Source: Bacteroides sp. 43_108
GTDB lineage: Bacteria; Bacteroidota; Bacteroidia; Bacteroidales; Bacteroidaceae
Assembly: GCA_001915545.1 (NCBI GenBank)
Contig: MNQS01000022.1
Coordinates: 62,001 to 126,000, forward strand
Direction of reading: 5' to 3'
Length of the DNA stretch: 64,000 nucleotides
Below the pieces are notes generated by a model that worked only from the letters and a program-made list of their open reading frames with translations, made no database searches and was not told where the DNA came from. The position numbers and the translations under genes are program-made. Positions within the stretch are counted from its first letter, which is position 1. Every line of letters begins with the position of its first letter. This document shows positions 1 to 9,273 of this stretch, one piece after another.

Positions 1-533
1 TGTTTACGCTGTTGAGCATGTGCGCTGCGCGTCAGCTTGACAATGTGATGTTCCGCAGACGCAGGTTTGAAGTTGCCGTCTTGGGAGAATATGCACGTCG
101 CCGTTTCGACAAACTAAACCGAAAGGCACATCTCGATGTCGTATTCAATATAGCGAGTCCATCTAAAAAACTCAAGGCTGTAGGAGATGTAATTTTGCTG
201 GAATATCTGGTTGACAGTTTGCTGACTGAGGCTTTCCAGTGTGCTGAACCAGGAACATTGAGTTTGGATTTCTCCGAAAGAGGCGATTTTGTTGCTTTTA
301 CTTTTACGGACGAACGTAGGACATACGACGAACAGACACTCAACAGTTTGTTTTATCCAGACTCTCTCAGCATTGATTCTCAGCATGGCACGCTTAATGG
401 CACGCAATTTCTTGTTTGCAGGCAGATAATACGTGAGCACGATAATTGTGCTGGTCGTCGCGGATGCCGTATTTATGCTGAACGGGCGCAACGCGGATTC
501 AGAATAGTTTTCACTATACCGTTGTCTGCTTGA
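1..533 (+). CDS. Histidine-kinase-like protein, C-terminal part (cut by window edge)
   Basis: The reading frame is already open at base 3, so this is the 3' end of a longer gene and the true start lies outside the window. The visible ~177 residues look like the end of a GHKL-type kinase: a helical stretch (GDVILLEYLVDSL) where the N-box would be, then GTLNGTQFLVCRQIIREH and a final RIVFTIP that match the usual G2-box and last strand. The N-box asparagine is not obvious, so ATP binding may be altered. From memory, Bacteroidota carry such proteins under the name DUF5112/DUF5113. A response regulator follows 91 bp downstream on the same strand, which suggests a two-component pair. Confidence 0.55.
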   Translation, partial: FTLLSMCAARQLDNVMFRRRRFEVAVLGEYARRRFDKLNRKAHLDVVFNIASPSKKLKAVGDVILLEYLVDSLLTEAFQCAEPGTLSLDFSERGDFVAFTFTDERRTYDEQTLNSLFYPDSLSIDSQHGTLNGTQFLVCRQIIREHDNCAGRRGCRIYAERAQRGFRIVFTIPLSA

Positions 534-624
534 CAGTCTCGGGCATTGAGCTGTCAGAAATTGTGTTCTATAAAAGGATTTATTTAGTAATGATAATTGT
601 TTAACATAAAAGAAATATTTCAAC

Positions 625-1347
625 GTGGATAAGTTTAAAGTTATAATAGTAGAAGATGTCAAGCTTGAACTCAAGGGAACTGAAGAGATTTTTCGTAACG
701 AGATACCTCAGGCTGAAGTTATTGGTACTGCTATGACCGAGTCTGATTTCTGGTCACTGATGGAAAAGCAGGAACCGGATCTCGTACTGCTGGATTTAGG
801 TCTGGGCGGTTCTACAACTGTCGGTGTTGACATTTGTCGTAATATTCGTTCGCGCTATCCGCATGTGCATGTACTTATATTTACTGGCGAGATTTTGAAT
901 GAGAAACTCTGGGTTGACGTGCTTGATGCAGGGGCAGACGGCATTATTCTCAAGTGTGGAGAACTTCTTACCAGCGGTGATGTTCAGAGCGTTATTGACG
1001 GCAAGAAACTTGTATTCAATCAGCCTATTCTGGAAAAGATTGTTGAACGTTTCCGTCAATCGGTACTTAATGAAAACAAGCGACAAGAAGCGATAGTAGA
1101 CTATGATATTGACGAGTATGACGAGCGTATGCTCAGACACCTGGCTCTTGGCTATACGAAAGAAATGATTGCATCGCTCAAGGGTATGCCGTTCGGTGTA
1201 AAATCTCTCGAGAAGCGTCAGAACGACCTGATTTCGCGTCTTTTCCCAGACAATGAAAGGGGTGGCATAAATGCTACACGTCTTGTGACCAGAGCATTGG
1301 AGCTTCGCATAATAGATATAGACAATTTGGAACCAGATGATGAATAA
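625..1347 (+). CDS. Response regulator transcription factor
   Basis: The 240-residue protein begins with a receiver domain (about 1-125): acidic pocket E10/D11, phosphoacceptor Asp57 in LVLLDLGLG, the FTGE switch region and the ILKCG lysine. The C-terminal part (about 155-230) contains LALGYTKEMIAS and VKSLEKRQNDLISRLF, which read like a variant LuxR-type helix-turn-helix. It probably takes phosphate from the kinase-like protein encoded just upstream and controls transcription. The start is GTG; no in-frame ATG gives a complete receiver domain. Its last 11 bases overlap the next gene, so the two are likely translationally coupled. The target genes are unknown. Confidence 0.8.
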   Translation: MDKFKVIIVEDVKLELKGTEEIFRNEIPQAEVIGTAMTESDFWSLMEKQEPDLVLLDLGLGGSTTVGVDICRNIRSRYPHVHVLIFTGEILNEKLWVDVLDAGADGIILKCGELLTSGDVQSVIDGKKLVFNQPILEKIVERFRQSVLNENKRQEAIVDYDIDEYDERMLRHLALGYTKEMIASLKGMPFGVKSLEKRQNDLISRLFPDNERGGINATRLVTRALELRIIDIDNLEPDDE

Positions 1348-2041
1348 CCTGCTTAAGCGCCTGCCGCTTATCATGATTGCATCCATTCTGTTGGTTGCTT
1401 TCCTTTCGCTTATAGGAGGAGTATACGAATGGAACGTGCGCAGTCTTGTCAGTTCCGACGGTCTTAGATGGTCGGTTTCCCACATTGTGTCCAATATCGG
1501 CATGGCCCGTTTGCAGTATGTCGTTTTTGCACTCATTGGTTTAGGTGTGTTTGTCGAGTCGGGGCTTCCTGCTGTAGTTTGCGGACATCGGTCGCTCAAG
1601 CAGCGCAGGGCGTTCATGCTGACACTGCTTGTTGTAATAGTGTATGTTTCGCTTGTTTTAGGAATGATTCTTTTCCGCGGAGGACCTCTTCTTAGTGCAG
1701 TTGGAACTGTAGCACATTCTTCGTTTCTCAAAGGACTTCCAGGAATGGCGGTATTGCTTATGATTATTGCTGGCAATGTTTATGGTTATACGTCAGGCCG
1801 TTTCGTGTCGCTCGCGGATACAATCGATGCTCATGTTGCTCTTTTGAGATCAATGGCTCCATATTTTCTTACGTTGGTAATTGCCTCTGAACTTGTGGGA
1901 TGCATACGTTACGTATGTGCCGTTTCTTCTGAAGTTTCGGATATTTACATGACTGTGTTTGAGTATGTGGTTTATTACCTGCCTTTGATTCTGCATCTTT
2001 TCGTGTTTTTCAGAAGCGGGAGGAACAAATATTATGCTTAG
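1337..2041 (+). CDS. AbgT-like integral membrane protein, half length
   Basis: This is a 234-residue, very hydrophobic protein with about six predicted membrane segments. The segment SSDGLRWSVSHIVSN followed by a glycine-rich helix ending FVESGLP resembles the N-terminal part of AbgT transporters (p-aminobenzoyl-glutamate or sulfonamide efflux family). AbgT proteins are usually near 500 residues, so this covers only the first half, and no second half lies downstream. It overlaps the response regulator gene by 11 bp and is followed by a strong terminator, so it is the last gene of that operon. Function as a transporter is uncertain; a regulatory membrane partner is possible. Confidence 0.5.
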   Translation: MMNNLLKRLPLIMIASILLVAFLSLIGGVYEWNVRSLVSSDGLRWSVSHIVSNIGMARLQYVVFALIGLGVFVESGLPAVVCGHRSLKQRRAFMLTLLVVIVYVSLVLGMILFRGGPLLSAVGTVAHSSFLKGLPGMAVLLMIIAGNVYGYTSGRFVSLADTIDAHVALLRSMAPYFLTLVIASELVGCIRYVCAVSSEVSDIYMTVFEYVVYYLPLILHLFVFFRSGRNKYYA

Positions 2042-2086
2042 TCTATAATATGCGTATTTGCAGCTTTTTCGGATTTGTTATACAGC

Positions 2087-2140
2087 AAAGGCCGTACCGT
2101 CAGATTATGTTCTGTTTCGGTACGGCCTTTGTTTTGTTCT
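2087..2140 (+). terminator. Rho-independent terminator
   Basis: A perfect 13-bp stem (AAAGGCCGTACCG at 2087-2099 with its complement at 2118-2130) around an 18-base loop is followed by a T-rich tract. It closes the AbgT-like operon and, being symmetric with A/T flanks, may also serve the convergent DUF5020 gene. Confidence 0.85.
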
Positions 2141-2183
2141 ATTTTTTATTTGGTTGTTTTTCTTTATGCTGCGTCTTGCATAA

Positions 2184-2927
2184 TCAGAATGTCCATTTTG
2201 CAGCAATTGTAGGAATTGCGTACAGCTTGTTGTTTCTTCCCATGTCGTTGTATACGAAGTTGTTGCTGATTTCAACTTCAGTACCGAGACTGAGGTTTAC
2301 GCCTTCCATACCCTTTATTGTGTTCAGATTGAACCAGAACTGAGGCTCTGACATGAATATCAGTTTTCCGTTGACATTCTTGTCATACCAGAGATCTGCG
2401 AATCCTGAGAATGTGCAGAGCTTGTTTGCAAAAGTCACGCTCCAAACTTCTGTGAGCTGGAATCCGTTGAATGCACTCTGATATGGCTGTGCACCCTTGA
2501 AGTAATATTTGTACATGAGCTGTACAGAGAATGTCTTGCTGAAATCCTTGCTTGCCCAGTTCCATGCCGGACCCACGAGTACTGAATGCTGGAATCTTGA
2601 TGGAGGCATGTTAAGATGCTTGTCTGAGCTCATTCCGCCGTTGTACTCCACGTGTGCTGCCCACTGCTTGTTTTTGCTTACATTGAATTCCCTGGAAATT
2701 TCCCAGTATGCACCTGCTGTACCAGTGCTGTAATAGTCGATATCTGTAAAGAAATATGTGCTTCCCCACTTGTCGGCCTTAAACATTTCTACAGTTGTTG
2801 TTACTTTCGGACGTTCAGGAATGTCGTTGTAGATTGCGCTTCCGAAATCGTAGTGCAACTGTATGTCCTGAGCACTTGCAGCGCCGCAGAACATAAGTGC
2901 CAACGCAAGAAGTAGATTCTTTTTCAT
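2184..2927 (-). CDS. DUF5020 family outer-membrane protein
   Basis: The 247-residue protein has a clear Sec signal peptide (MKKNLLLALALMFCGAASA|QD). The rest alternates polar and hydrophobic residues with many aromatics and ends in ...AAKWTF, a terminal phenylalanine typical of outer-membrane beta barrels. I recognise it as the DUF5020 family, which is distantly related to the Tsx nucleoside channels; motifs such as HYDFGSAIYND and WEISREF support this. A porin-like role in the outer membrane is an inference. It is transcribed alone, divergently from manC, with a good -7 element 34 bp upstream of the ATG. Confidence 0.75.
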   Translation of the reverse strand: MKKNLLLALALMFCGAASAQDIQLHYDFGSAIYNDIPERPKVTTTVEMFKADKWGSTYFFTDIDYYSTGTAGAYWEISREFNVSKNKQWAAHVEYNGGMSSDKHLNMPPSRFQHSVLVGPAWNWASKDFSKTFSVQLMYKYYFKGAQPYQSAFNGFQLTEVWSVTFANKLCTFSGFADLWYDKNVNGKLIFMSEPQFWFNLNTIKGMEGVNLSLGTEVEISNNFVYNDMGRNNKLYAIPTIAAKWTF

Positions 2928-2954
2928 GTATACTTTTATTTAATGTTTGTGAAA

Positions 2955-2988
2955 TTTGTGCAAAGATATGTTTTTTTTGATACATTTG
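2955..2988 (+). promoter_or_regulatory. Possible Bacteroidota promoter for manC
   Basis: TACATTTG (2981-2988) matches TAnnTTTG, with TTTG at 2955-2958 as a -33 box. The 22-bp spacer is slightly longer than the usual 19-21. The site lies 33 bp before the chosen manC start and overlaps the divergent promoter of the DUF5020 gene. Confidence 0.45.
2961..2968 (-). promoter_or_regulatory. Bacteroidota -7 element for the DUF5020 gene
   Basis: TATCTTTG on the minus strand matches the TAnnTTTG consensus and lies 34 bp upstream of the ATG. No clear TTTG -33 box is visible at 19-21 bp. Confidence 0.55.
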
Positions 2989-3020
2989 TCTATTGTTGCA
3001 CTTTTAAATTCAAAACTTCG

Positions 3021-4085
3021 ATGAATAATCAGAACAATAATGTTGTAATAATGGCCGGAGGAGTTGGAAGCCGTTTCTGGCCGATGAGTACTCCAGAGTG
3101 TCCAAAGCAGTTTATTGACGTGCTCGGATGCGGTAAAACCATTATTCAGATGACTTACGAGCGTTTCCGAGGCATTTGTCCTCCAGAGAACTTTTGGGTG
3201 GTTACTTCTGCAAATTATGCTTCTATAGTAAAGGAACAGCTTCCGGAGATACCGGAATCAAACATACTTCTTGAACCGTGCAGACGAAACACTGCTCCAT
3301 GCATTGCATACGTGAGCTGGAGAATCAAGACGAAGAATCCGAATGCAAACCTTGTTGTAACACCGAGCGACCATATTGTTACAGATACTGAGACTTTCAG
3401 GAATGTAATATCTTCTGCACTCGATTTCACTGCAAGCACTGACGCTATCGTCACTGTCGGCATCAAGCCTTCGCGTCCTGAAACAGGATACGGATATATT
3501 CAGGCAGACCTTTCATGTTCGTCTCCACGCAACAAGAACATATACCGTGTGGACAATTTCAAGGAGAAGCCGTCGCTTGATGTTGCAAAGGAATACATCA
3601 AGAGCGGTGAGTTTTTCTGGAATGCGGGCATTTTCGTTTGGAGCGTAAAGACTGTGGTCAATGCGCTGAGAGTGTACCAGCCGACACTTTCTTCTATTTT
3701 CGAAGGCATACAGTCGTGCTACGGCACTGCGGAAGAGCAGGAAACCATCAACCGCGTTTTCCCTACTTGCGAGAACATTTCTGTAGACTACGCCATAATG
3801 GAGAAGGCAGAAGAGATTTTCGTTTATCCTGCAGATTTCGGATGGAGCGATCTCGGCACATGGGGCTCTCTGCATACATTGGCAAAGCAGGATGAATATA
3901 AGAATAATGTTATCGGCGACAATATTCGCCTGTATGACACACGCAACTGCATCGTTCATGCTGTCGGTGCAAAGAAAGTTGTTGTGCAGGGACTTGACTC
4001 ATGCATTGTTGCGGAGAAAGACGGAGTTCTGCTTATCTGCAAGCTGAGCGAGGAACAGCGTATACGTCAGTTCTCTGAAGATTGA
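3021..4085 (+). CDS. manC: Mannose-1-phosphate guanylyltransferase
   Basis: The 354-residue protein makes GDP-mannose from mannose-1-phosphate and GTP, feeding surface glycan, capsule or fucose synthesis in the cytoplasm. The nucleotidyltransferase signature is near the start (IMAGGVGSRFWPMS), followed by PKQF, the ILLEPCRRNTAPCIAY segment, TPSDHIV and a late FGWSDLGTWGSL. The length fits the short bacterial form, without a fused phosphomannose isomerase domain. The frame is open further upstream, but the ATG at 3021 directly precedes the conserved N-terminal strand and sits behind a plausible promoter. It is a single-gene unit ending at a strong terminator. Confidence 0.9.
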   Translation: MNNQNNNVVIMAGGVGSRFWPMSTPECPKQFIDVLGCGKTIIQMTYERFRGICPPENFWVVTSANYASIVKEQLPEIPESNILLEPCRRNTAPCIAYVSWRIKTKNPNANLVVTPSDHIVTDTETFRNVISSALDFTASTDAIVTVGIKPSRPETGYGYIQADLSCSSPRNKNIYRVDNFKEKPSLDVAKEYIKSGEFFWNAGIFVWSVKTVVNALRVYQPTLSSIFEGIQSCYGTAEEQETINRVFPTCENISVDYAIMEKAEEIFVYPADFGWSDLGTWGSLHTLAKQDEYKNNVIGDNIRLYDTRNCIVHAVGAKKVVVQGLDSCIVAEKDGVLLICKLSEEQRIRQFSED

Positions 4086-4156
4086 TACTTATTCTCCTTC
4101 TGTGAATGCATGATAAATAATGTCTTTGTATTTCTTTAATGGATATTTCTATAAAT

Positions 4157-4203
4157 AAAAAATCAGGCGCATCTGCATAAAAGGGTGCGCCTGATTTTTT
4201 GTT
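4157..4203 (+). terminator. Bidirectional terminator between manC and the TlpA-like gene
   Basis: A perfect 15-bp stem (4157-4171 and 4186-4200) encloses a 14-base loop, with an A-run on the left and a T-run on the right. It therefore fits as an intrinsic terminator for both convergent genes. Confidence 0.9.
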
Positions 4204-4219
4204 TATTCATTCAAGAATT

Positions 4220-6058
4220 TTATTTTGCCAGAGCTTTTTCGAATTCTTCCTTGAGTTTGTCATTTCCAGGGAAACCAATGAATTTGCTCTGAACATTTCC
4301 GTCCTTGTCGACAACCACGTATGTCGGTATGCCCTGACTTTCGAACTGCGAGAGGAGTGTCTGCCACTGCTCTGCGGTTACATAGAAGTGTTCGCCGTGG
4401 ATGTCCGGTATCATGTTCTGCCAAAGATTCTTAGGCGATGTCACACCTGATACGTAAACGAATGTCACTTTGCCGGCCATTTCCTGTTTGAGCGGTTCGA
4501 TGGTCTTCATGCCCATGCGGCAAGGTCCGCACCATGTTGCCCAGAAGTCAACGAGGATTGGTTTGCCCTTGAACTGCGATATGATATTGTTGAATACGTC
4601 GGCACCCTTTAGATTCTCGTCAAGATCATGAACCGTATATCCGGTCTTGCTCTTGTTGGCTTCGATGCGGGCAACAACTTCATCGTTCATTTCGAAGAGT
4701 TTGTCTGCAAATGCCGGAGAATTGCCCTTGATTGCTTCTTTTATTTCGTCACTGACAGGTGTAAAGTCTGCAAACTGTTTGGCAACGGTCTGTGCGTAAG
4801 TGAGCTGCGGAATGAGTTCGCTGTTGTCCTTGAAGAGGTTGTAGAGTTTTTCGTTGTTTCTAGCGATAGCAACTGTGAGCTGTGCAAGGCGTGGTGCCAT
4901 GCTTGTGTATGCATTGAACTTGTTGTTGAATGCGTTCATCGATATTACCTCGTCGTAGTAGTCGGCCGGCACTTCTGCTTCCTTGCCCTGAGTCATGTTG
5001 CGGTAGAGGAGCGGTGCTGTGATGATGTTGATGCTTGCTGCAAGTTCTGTTCTCGCTTTAAGATAGTTCTTCATGACACTGCTCAGATTCTTGTCGCTGT
5101 CGATGTTGGCCTTTATCAAGTTGAGAGTCTTCAGCTGTTTTTCCTTGAAAGGAACAATTCCGGAGGACTTGAACTCTGGAAAATCCCACTTGTAGAGGGC
5201 TTTTTCGGTGACATCATCGTCGAGCGAGTTGTACTCGTCGTTGAATGCGCTGAGTTCGCCTTCAAACCAAATGCTCTTCGCGTCATCCCTGTCGTTGTCT
5301 TCAGAGATTCCTGGCAGGCTCACTGTTACTGAAGCTGATTTGCCAGGCGAAGCAAGAAGTTCAATTCTGTGTTCGCCTACGTTCAAATATATAGGTGCTG
5401 TAGCGCAGAGCATCACTTTGCCGGTGAAGCTTCCATCAGGCGAGAGTGTGCAGTCGACAGTCTCGTCGTTGAGCGTAAGCATGTCGGTTGATGTAAGGCT
5501 GACGCTGAAATTCATGTCGGTAGAGTAGCCGAGCAGGCGTCCGCTTATTTCTGCATAACCGTATGAAGGGACGATGGCAGGAAGCGGCTGTTCGCGGTCG
5601 AGCTTCTGCTTGCGCAGTTCGGCAGGTACATCCACCTTTTCCTTCTTGCCGTCGAGATGAATGCCCCAGATGCTCCATCCTTTGTCCGATTCAGATTCTT
5701 TGAAATCAACCGTTTTTGTGCCAGATGGTACAGGCTTGAAATTCATTGTGAAGTGGAGTTCGCCTTCAGCTGGTACAGCTGTTGCCATGTCAGGTGTGAT
5801 GCCCGAACATGAAGTGTAGGCGTACTTCTGTCCGCCGGCATAGAGTGCCGCTCTAGAAGCGATGGTGAATGTTTTTCCAGGTGTATCTTCAATGCTGAAC
5901 TTTACGGTTGTAGCCGTGTCGCCCAATATTATCTCGTCTATGCCGAGCACCGGAGTAGATGAGAATTTCAGACTCGGATCTTCAATCACCTTGTTTTTGG
6001 CCGAAGCCGACGTCAGAGCTGCCAGCAGGGCCATGGATGTAATGATTTCTTTTCTCAT
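4220..6058 (-). CDS. TlpA-family thiol-disulfide oxidoreductase with large N-terminal region
   Basis: The 612-residue exported protein begins with a signal peptide ([20 protein letters not shown]). The last ~140 residues form a thioredoxin fold of the TlpA/ResA type: [17 protein letters not shown] with the redox motif CGPC at about 510-513, and the cis-proline region [12 protein letters not shown]. The first 450 residues are beta-rich and then helical and match no fold I can name; similar long N-terminal regions are common in Bacteroidota TlpA proteins. It probably reduces or exchanges disulfides in the periplasm. It is a single minus-strand gene with a strong terminator. Its substrates are unknown. 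Confidence 0.8.
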   Translation of the reverse strand: MRKEIITSMALLAALTSASAKNKVIEDPSLKFSSTPVLGIDEIILGDTATTVKFSIEDTPGKTFTIASRAALYAGGQKYAYTSCSGITPDMATAVPAEGELHFTMNFKPVPSGTKTVDFKESESDKGWSIWGIHLDGKKEKVDVPAELRKQKLDREQPLPAIVPSYGYAEISGRLLGYSTDMNFSVSLTSTDMLTLNDETVDCTLSPDGSFTGKVMLCATAPIYLNVGEHRIELLASPGKSASVTVSLPGISEDNDRDDAKSIWFEGELSAFNDEYNSLDDDVTEKALYKWDFPEFKSSGIVPFKEKQLKTLNLIKANIDSDKNLSSVMKNYLKARTELAASINIITAPLLYRNMTQGKEAEVPADYYDEVISMNAFNNKFNAYTSMAPRLAQLTVAIARNNEKLYNLFKDNSELIPQLTYAQTVAKQFADFTPVSDEIKEAIKGNSPAFADKLFEMNDEVVARIEANKSKTGYTVHDLDENLKGADVFNNIISQFKGKPILVDFWATWCGPCRMGMKTIEPLKQEMAGKVTFVYVSGVTSPKNLWQNMIPDIHGEHFYVTAEQWQTLLSQFESQGIPTYVVVDKDGNVQSKFIGFPGNDKLKEEFEKALAK

Positions 6059-6141
6059 TGCTGTGAATTTTATTCAGTTGTTGTAACTTTATTTCTTGTT
6101 CGTGTGCACAATTCTGCTTATCGGACAGGCTCAACGTCCGT

Positions 6142-6207
6142 TCTGCGAGCGCCTGCGATTTATTTTTCGAGCGCTCGGAATTTCATCTGCGGGCGCTTGC
6201 AATTTTT
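6142..6207. repeat. Intergenic GAGCGC-rich palindromic repeat, copy A
   Basis: Three degenerate modules of 20-25 bases follow each other, each with a near-palindromic core (GCGAGCGCCTGC, CGAGCGCTCG, GCGGGCGCTTGC) and an AATTT-type spacer. A related array in the same module order lies at 18983-19048. Both copies are intergenic. This resembles a REP-like dispersed element. Confidence 0.6.
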
Positions 6208-6265
6208 GCCGTGCTTGTGCATGATGCAGATTGCGGATTGAGACAGCCGATACGGATGCACCGCT

Positions 6266-7804
6266 TCAGGCATTCTTTTTCAGATATATCTTGTGGTCTA
6301 TGCAGTCGGGCAGTTCCTCCTGATAGTGGGTGACCATGATGAGTGTGCGGTTGTGTCGTCTGCAGAAAGTTTCTATTATGTCCTTCACCAGACGTCTGTT
6401 CATCATGTCGAGCCCGTGTAGAGGTTCGTCGAGTATGAGGAGCGACGGGTCTTTTACGAAAGCTCTGGCTAGGAGCACCAGGCGCTGTTCGCCGCTCGAC
6501 AGCTTGAGGAATGTTGTGTCTCTGTGTTTGAGGATGCCGAACATGTCCATCCAGAATTCGCATGTGCCCATCTGTTCCGGCTTCGGTTTGCGGTAGAGAC
6601 CGACGGAGTCGCTGAGGCCCGAGGCCACTATTTCTATTGCCGGTATGTCCTTCATGTATGCGCGGTGCATCTCCGGACTTATGTAGCCTATGTGCTTCTT
6701 GATGTCCCAGATGCTTTCGCCGCTTCCGCGCTGTCTGCCGAAGAGCACGATGTCGTTGGCATACGACTGCGGGTTGTCGGCACATACGAGGCTGAGAAGG
6801 GTAGATTTTCCGGCACCGTTCTCGCCGCTCAGTGCCCAGCGCTCGCCGTTCATCACTGTCAGGTTGAGGTCCTTCAGTATGGTGCGCTCACCGTAGCGTA
6901 TGCACACGTTCTTGAAGTCGATGACGTGGCGTGTTCCGGGTTCGGCTGTAAGGTCGTCAGGATCATTGTACGGCAGGTCTACGATTTTCTGAGCTTTTTC
7001 TTCTGTCAGCACATGTGGCGGTATGGCCTTGAGATTGTCGAGATATTCGCGGAGAGTGGTCTTCGGATGCATATCCATGTTCTCCACATTGATGACGTGT
7101 GTGATGAAGTCCGGAATGTCGTCCGTCTTAGAAAGAACCAGTATTATCTGCAGTTCGGTTTCTCTAGTGAGAACCTCCAGCAGTTCGCGCAGCTGCTCGC
7201 GTGCAGTAGTGTCAAGTCCGATGAACGGATTGTCCATTATCAGTATGCGCGGATTACTGAGCAGGGTTTTTGTGAGCTGAAATTTTCTGAGCTCACCGCT
7301 GCTGAGCATGATTATTCTCTTGTCGAGCAGTTGTTCGAGATGGAAAATCTTGTACAGGTGGTGGCGTAGAGAGATTCTTTCTAGCGATATCTGCTTCTTG
7401 TCTTCGTCGCTTATGTCTTTCTGGCTGTTGATGTTGTTTTCGGCAGAAGCGTATGCCTCGTCGAGAAGTTCGCCGACGAGCGGTGTGTCGTCAACATCGT
7501 GCTGGTTCCATCGCTGCTGATAGTAATACTGACCGTCGCTTGTGCCGTATGAGTCGCGGAATGTGATGTATTTTATGTTGTCGCTGACCATCTTGGCCTT
7601 GCTCGGTGCAAAGTCGTATTCTACATGTGTGATGAGCAGCGGATGCTTCTCTGTGAGAATGTCTACGAGCATCGATTTTCCCGAACCGTTGTCGCCGGTT
7701 ATGGCGATATGTTCTCCCGCCATTATGTCGAGATTTATGGGATTCTTGAAGCGGTAAAGCGGATGGCGTGCCACTCCCTCCTTTATGGATATGGTCTTCT
7801 GCAT
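6266..7804 (-). CDS. ATP-binding cassette protein with two ABC domains (ModF/PhrA-like)
   Basis: The 512-residue soluble protein holds two ABC ATPase domains. Domain 1 has Walker A GDNGSGKS (37-44), signature LSSGELRK and Walker B LIMDNP, in which the usual catalytic Glu is Asn. Domain 2 has Walker A GENGAGKS (about 333-340), signature LSSGEQR, a normal LILDEP and the switch His in MVTHYQEE. There are no membrane segments. The arrangement matches ModF, also called PhrA, whose role is poorly defined. No molybdate permease gene is adjacent. Domain 1 is probably hydrolysis-deficient and domain 2 active. The neighbouring MFS gene, 83 bp upstream on the same strand, could share the transcript. Confidence 0.75.
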   Translation of the reverse strand: MQKTISIKEGVARHPLYRFKNPINLDIMAGEHIAITGDNGSGKSMLVDILTEKHPLLITHVEYDFAPSKAKMVSDNIKYITFRDSYGTSDGQYYYQQRWNQHDVDDTPLVGELLDEAYASAENNINSQKDISDEDKKQISLERISLRHHLYKIFHLEQLLDKRIIMLSSGELRKFQLTKTLLSNPRILIMDNPFIGLDTTAREQLRELLEVLTRETELQIILVLSKTDDIPDFITHVINVENMDMHPKTTLREYLDNLKAIPPHVLTEEKAQKIVDLPYNDPDDLTAEPGTRHVIDFKNVCIRYGERTILKDLNLTVMNGERWALSGENGAGKSTLLSLVCADNPQSYANDIVLFGRQRGSGESIWDIKKHIGYISPEMHRAYMKDIPAIEIVASGLSDSVGLYRKPKPEQMGTCEFWMDMFGILKHRDTTFLKLSSGEQRLVLLARAFVKDPSLLILDEPLHGLDMMNRRLVKDIIETFCRRHNRTLIMVTHYQEELPDCIDHKIYLKKNA

Positions 7805-7887
7805 AGCTTGAAGTGTTTTATAGTTTTGTGCGCGTTGCGAATATTTTAGTGATATAAAAATCGGAATTTTCTTGGTTCTTCAGCGTC

Positions 7888-9084
7888 TTATCTCACTTTG
7901 TTTGCTTCGTAGTGAGGAGTAACTTTTGCATTGAAGTAAATCATGGAGATGACGCATAGTATAGCTCCGAACAGATACACCTTGTCGAACGACAAGAGTT
8001 CGGCTATCATACCTCCGGTGAATATGCCGATACCAGAACCGACATCCCAAGCCGTGAGGTAGGTCGATGTCGCGGTAGCCCTCTGATTGTTTGGAGCCAG
8101 GTTTACATAAAGGGTGTTGTATGCCGGAAACATTATTCCGAAACCAACTCCCAGCATGAGAGGTATGATGAAGAATAGGGCAGAGCATACGTCTGTGTTC
8201 CATTTCACAAGAAAAGCACATGATGACAGCAGTGCGAAAGCTGTTATAATAAGATAGAAGCCTTGTGAGATGACTTTGCATACGTATCCCTTATCCACCC
8301 ATTTGCCTGAAAACATACGGCTCACGCCCATTCCTATGGCCATGCAGGTGAAAAAGAAGCCTGTTTCTACCGGTATACCTATTTCCTTGGCATATACAGC
8401 CACATAGTTGGTTGTAGCGCCGTAAGGAATGGAGAGCAGGAGCAGTGCTATGCTGGCCGGTATGCCCTTGACGAGAATGAAACGGTCGAGAGATATCGGC
8501 GGACGCTTAATCTGTGGCTTTGGAGGACATTTCACTATGTTGGCAAGAATGAAGCCTATAAGTGTGCATGAAAAGGCCACAAGGAAAATCTGATCGTAAG
8601 AGATGCGTCCGTGCAGGAAAAGTCCTATCATTGGTCCTATGCTCATAGCTGTATTGTTGGTGAGACCATAGTAGCCCAAGCCCTCGCCTCGTCTGGACGA
8701 AGGCATTATGTCTACAACTATGGTGTTTCCTCCAACGGTAACTGTGCCGAAGGCCAATCCGTGCACTACTCGGCAGATAATGAACAATGTTATCGTGCCG
8801 GCCACGATGTAGCCTGCAAATATGCTGCAGAAAATGAAATATGCAAATATGTATAGTGGCTTTCGCTGGAAAGCATCGAGCAGATATCCCGAGAACGGGC
8901 GAATGCACAGCGAGGAAATTGTGTAGCAGCACAGGATGGTACCTATAATCAGTTCCGTACAGCTGAATTCTTCTTTGAGATAAAAGGGGAGTACAGGAAG
9001 AAGAAGCCAGAATCCGACGTAGAGCAGAAAGTTGGCACCTAGTATGCAGCAATAGCTCTTGGTGAACAGTTTGTCTTTTGCCAT
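7888..9084 (-). CDS. MFS transporter
   Basis: The 398-residue protein has about 12 hydrophobic segments in two halves. The loop between segments 2 and 3 reads RPFSGYLLDAFQRKP, a match to the major facilitator motif, and the second half repeats it as GKWVDKGYV. The segment following IICRVVHGLAFG resembles multidrug or sugar-efflux members. The substrate cannot be told from the sequence. The protein lies in the inner membrane. It sits between pheS and the double ABC gene on the minus strand. A large inverted repeat separates it from pheS, so it probably has its own promoter. Confidence 0.8.
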   Translation of the reverse strand: MAKDKLFTKSYCCILGANFLLYVGFWLLLPVLPFYLKEEFSCTELIIGTILCCYTISSLCIRPFSGYLLDAFQRKPLYIFAYFIFCSIFAGYIVAGTITLFIICRVVHGLAFGTVTVGGNTIVVDIMPSSRRGEGLGYYGLTNNTAMSIGPMIGLFLHGRISYDQIFLVAFSCTLIGFILANIVKCPPKPQIKRPPISLDRFILVKGIPASIALLLLSIPYGATTNYVAVYAKEIGIPVETGFFFTCMAIGMGVSRMFSGKWVDKGYVCKVISQGFYLIITAFALLSSCAFLVKWNTDVCSALFFIIPLMLGVGFGIMFPAYNTLYVNLAPNNQRATATSTYLTAWDVGSGIGIFTGGMIAELLSFDKVYLFGAILCVISMIYFNAKVTPHYEANKVR

Positions 9085-9193
9085 GTGAGTTGTTGTGACG
9101 ACTGCAGTTGTTGTACAGACTGTTTCAACCGGTATATGCCGTGAAGCAGCGGAGATTTTTTACTTTCGTATATATAATTGTATATATACTATT

Positions 9194-9258
9194 AATGCAG
9201 TGGACACCGGGATGCATATTTTACTTTTACATCTGTAAAAACCGTTGTCCACTGCATT
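9194..9258 (-). terminator. Large inverted repeat, probable pheS terminator
   Basis: A perfect 13-bp stem (AATGCAGTGGACA at 9194-9206 with its complement at 9246-9258) encloses a 39-base loop, just after the pheS stop codon. The tail on the minus strand is A/T-rich but has no clean T-run, so termination is likely but not certain. Confidence 0.5.
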
Positions 9259-9273
9259 TGTATATATGCCTTA

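Noticed and set aside
4628-5332. Plus-strand frame of 234 codons opposite the TlpA-like gene
   Set aside because: It is antisense to a gene with signal peptide and CGPC motif, and its Val/Cys/Phe-rich composition is typical of a shadow frame.
6524-7369. Long open frame (281 codons) on the plus strand inside the double ABC gene
   Set aside because: It lies fully antisense to a gene with clear ATPase motifs, has no recognisable domain and shows amino acid use typical of a shadow frame.
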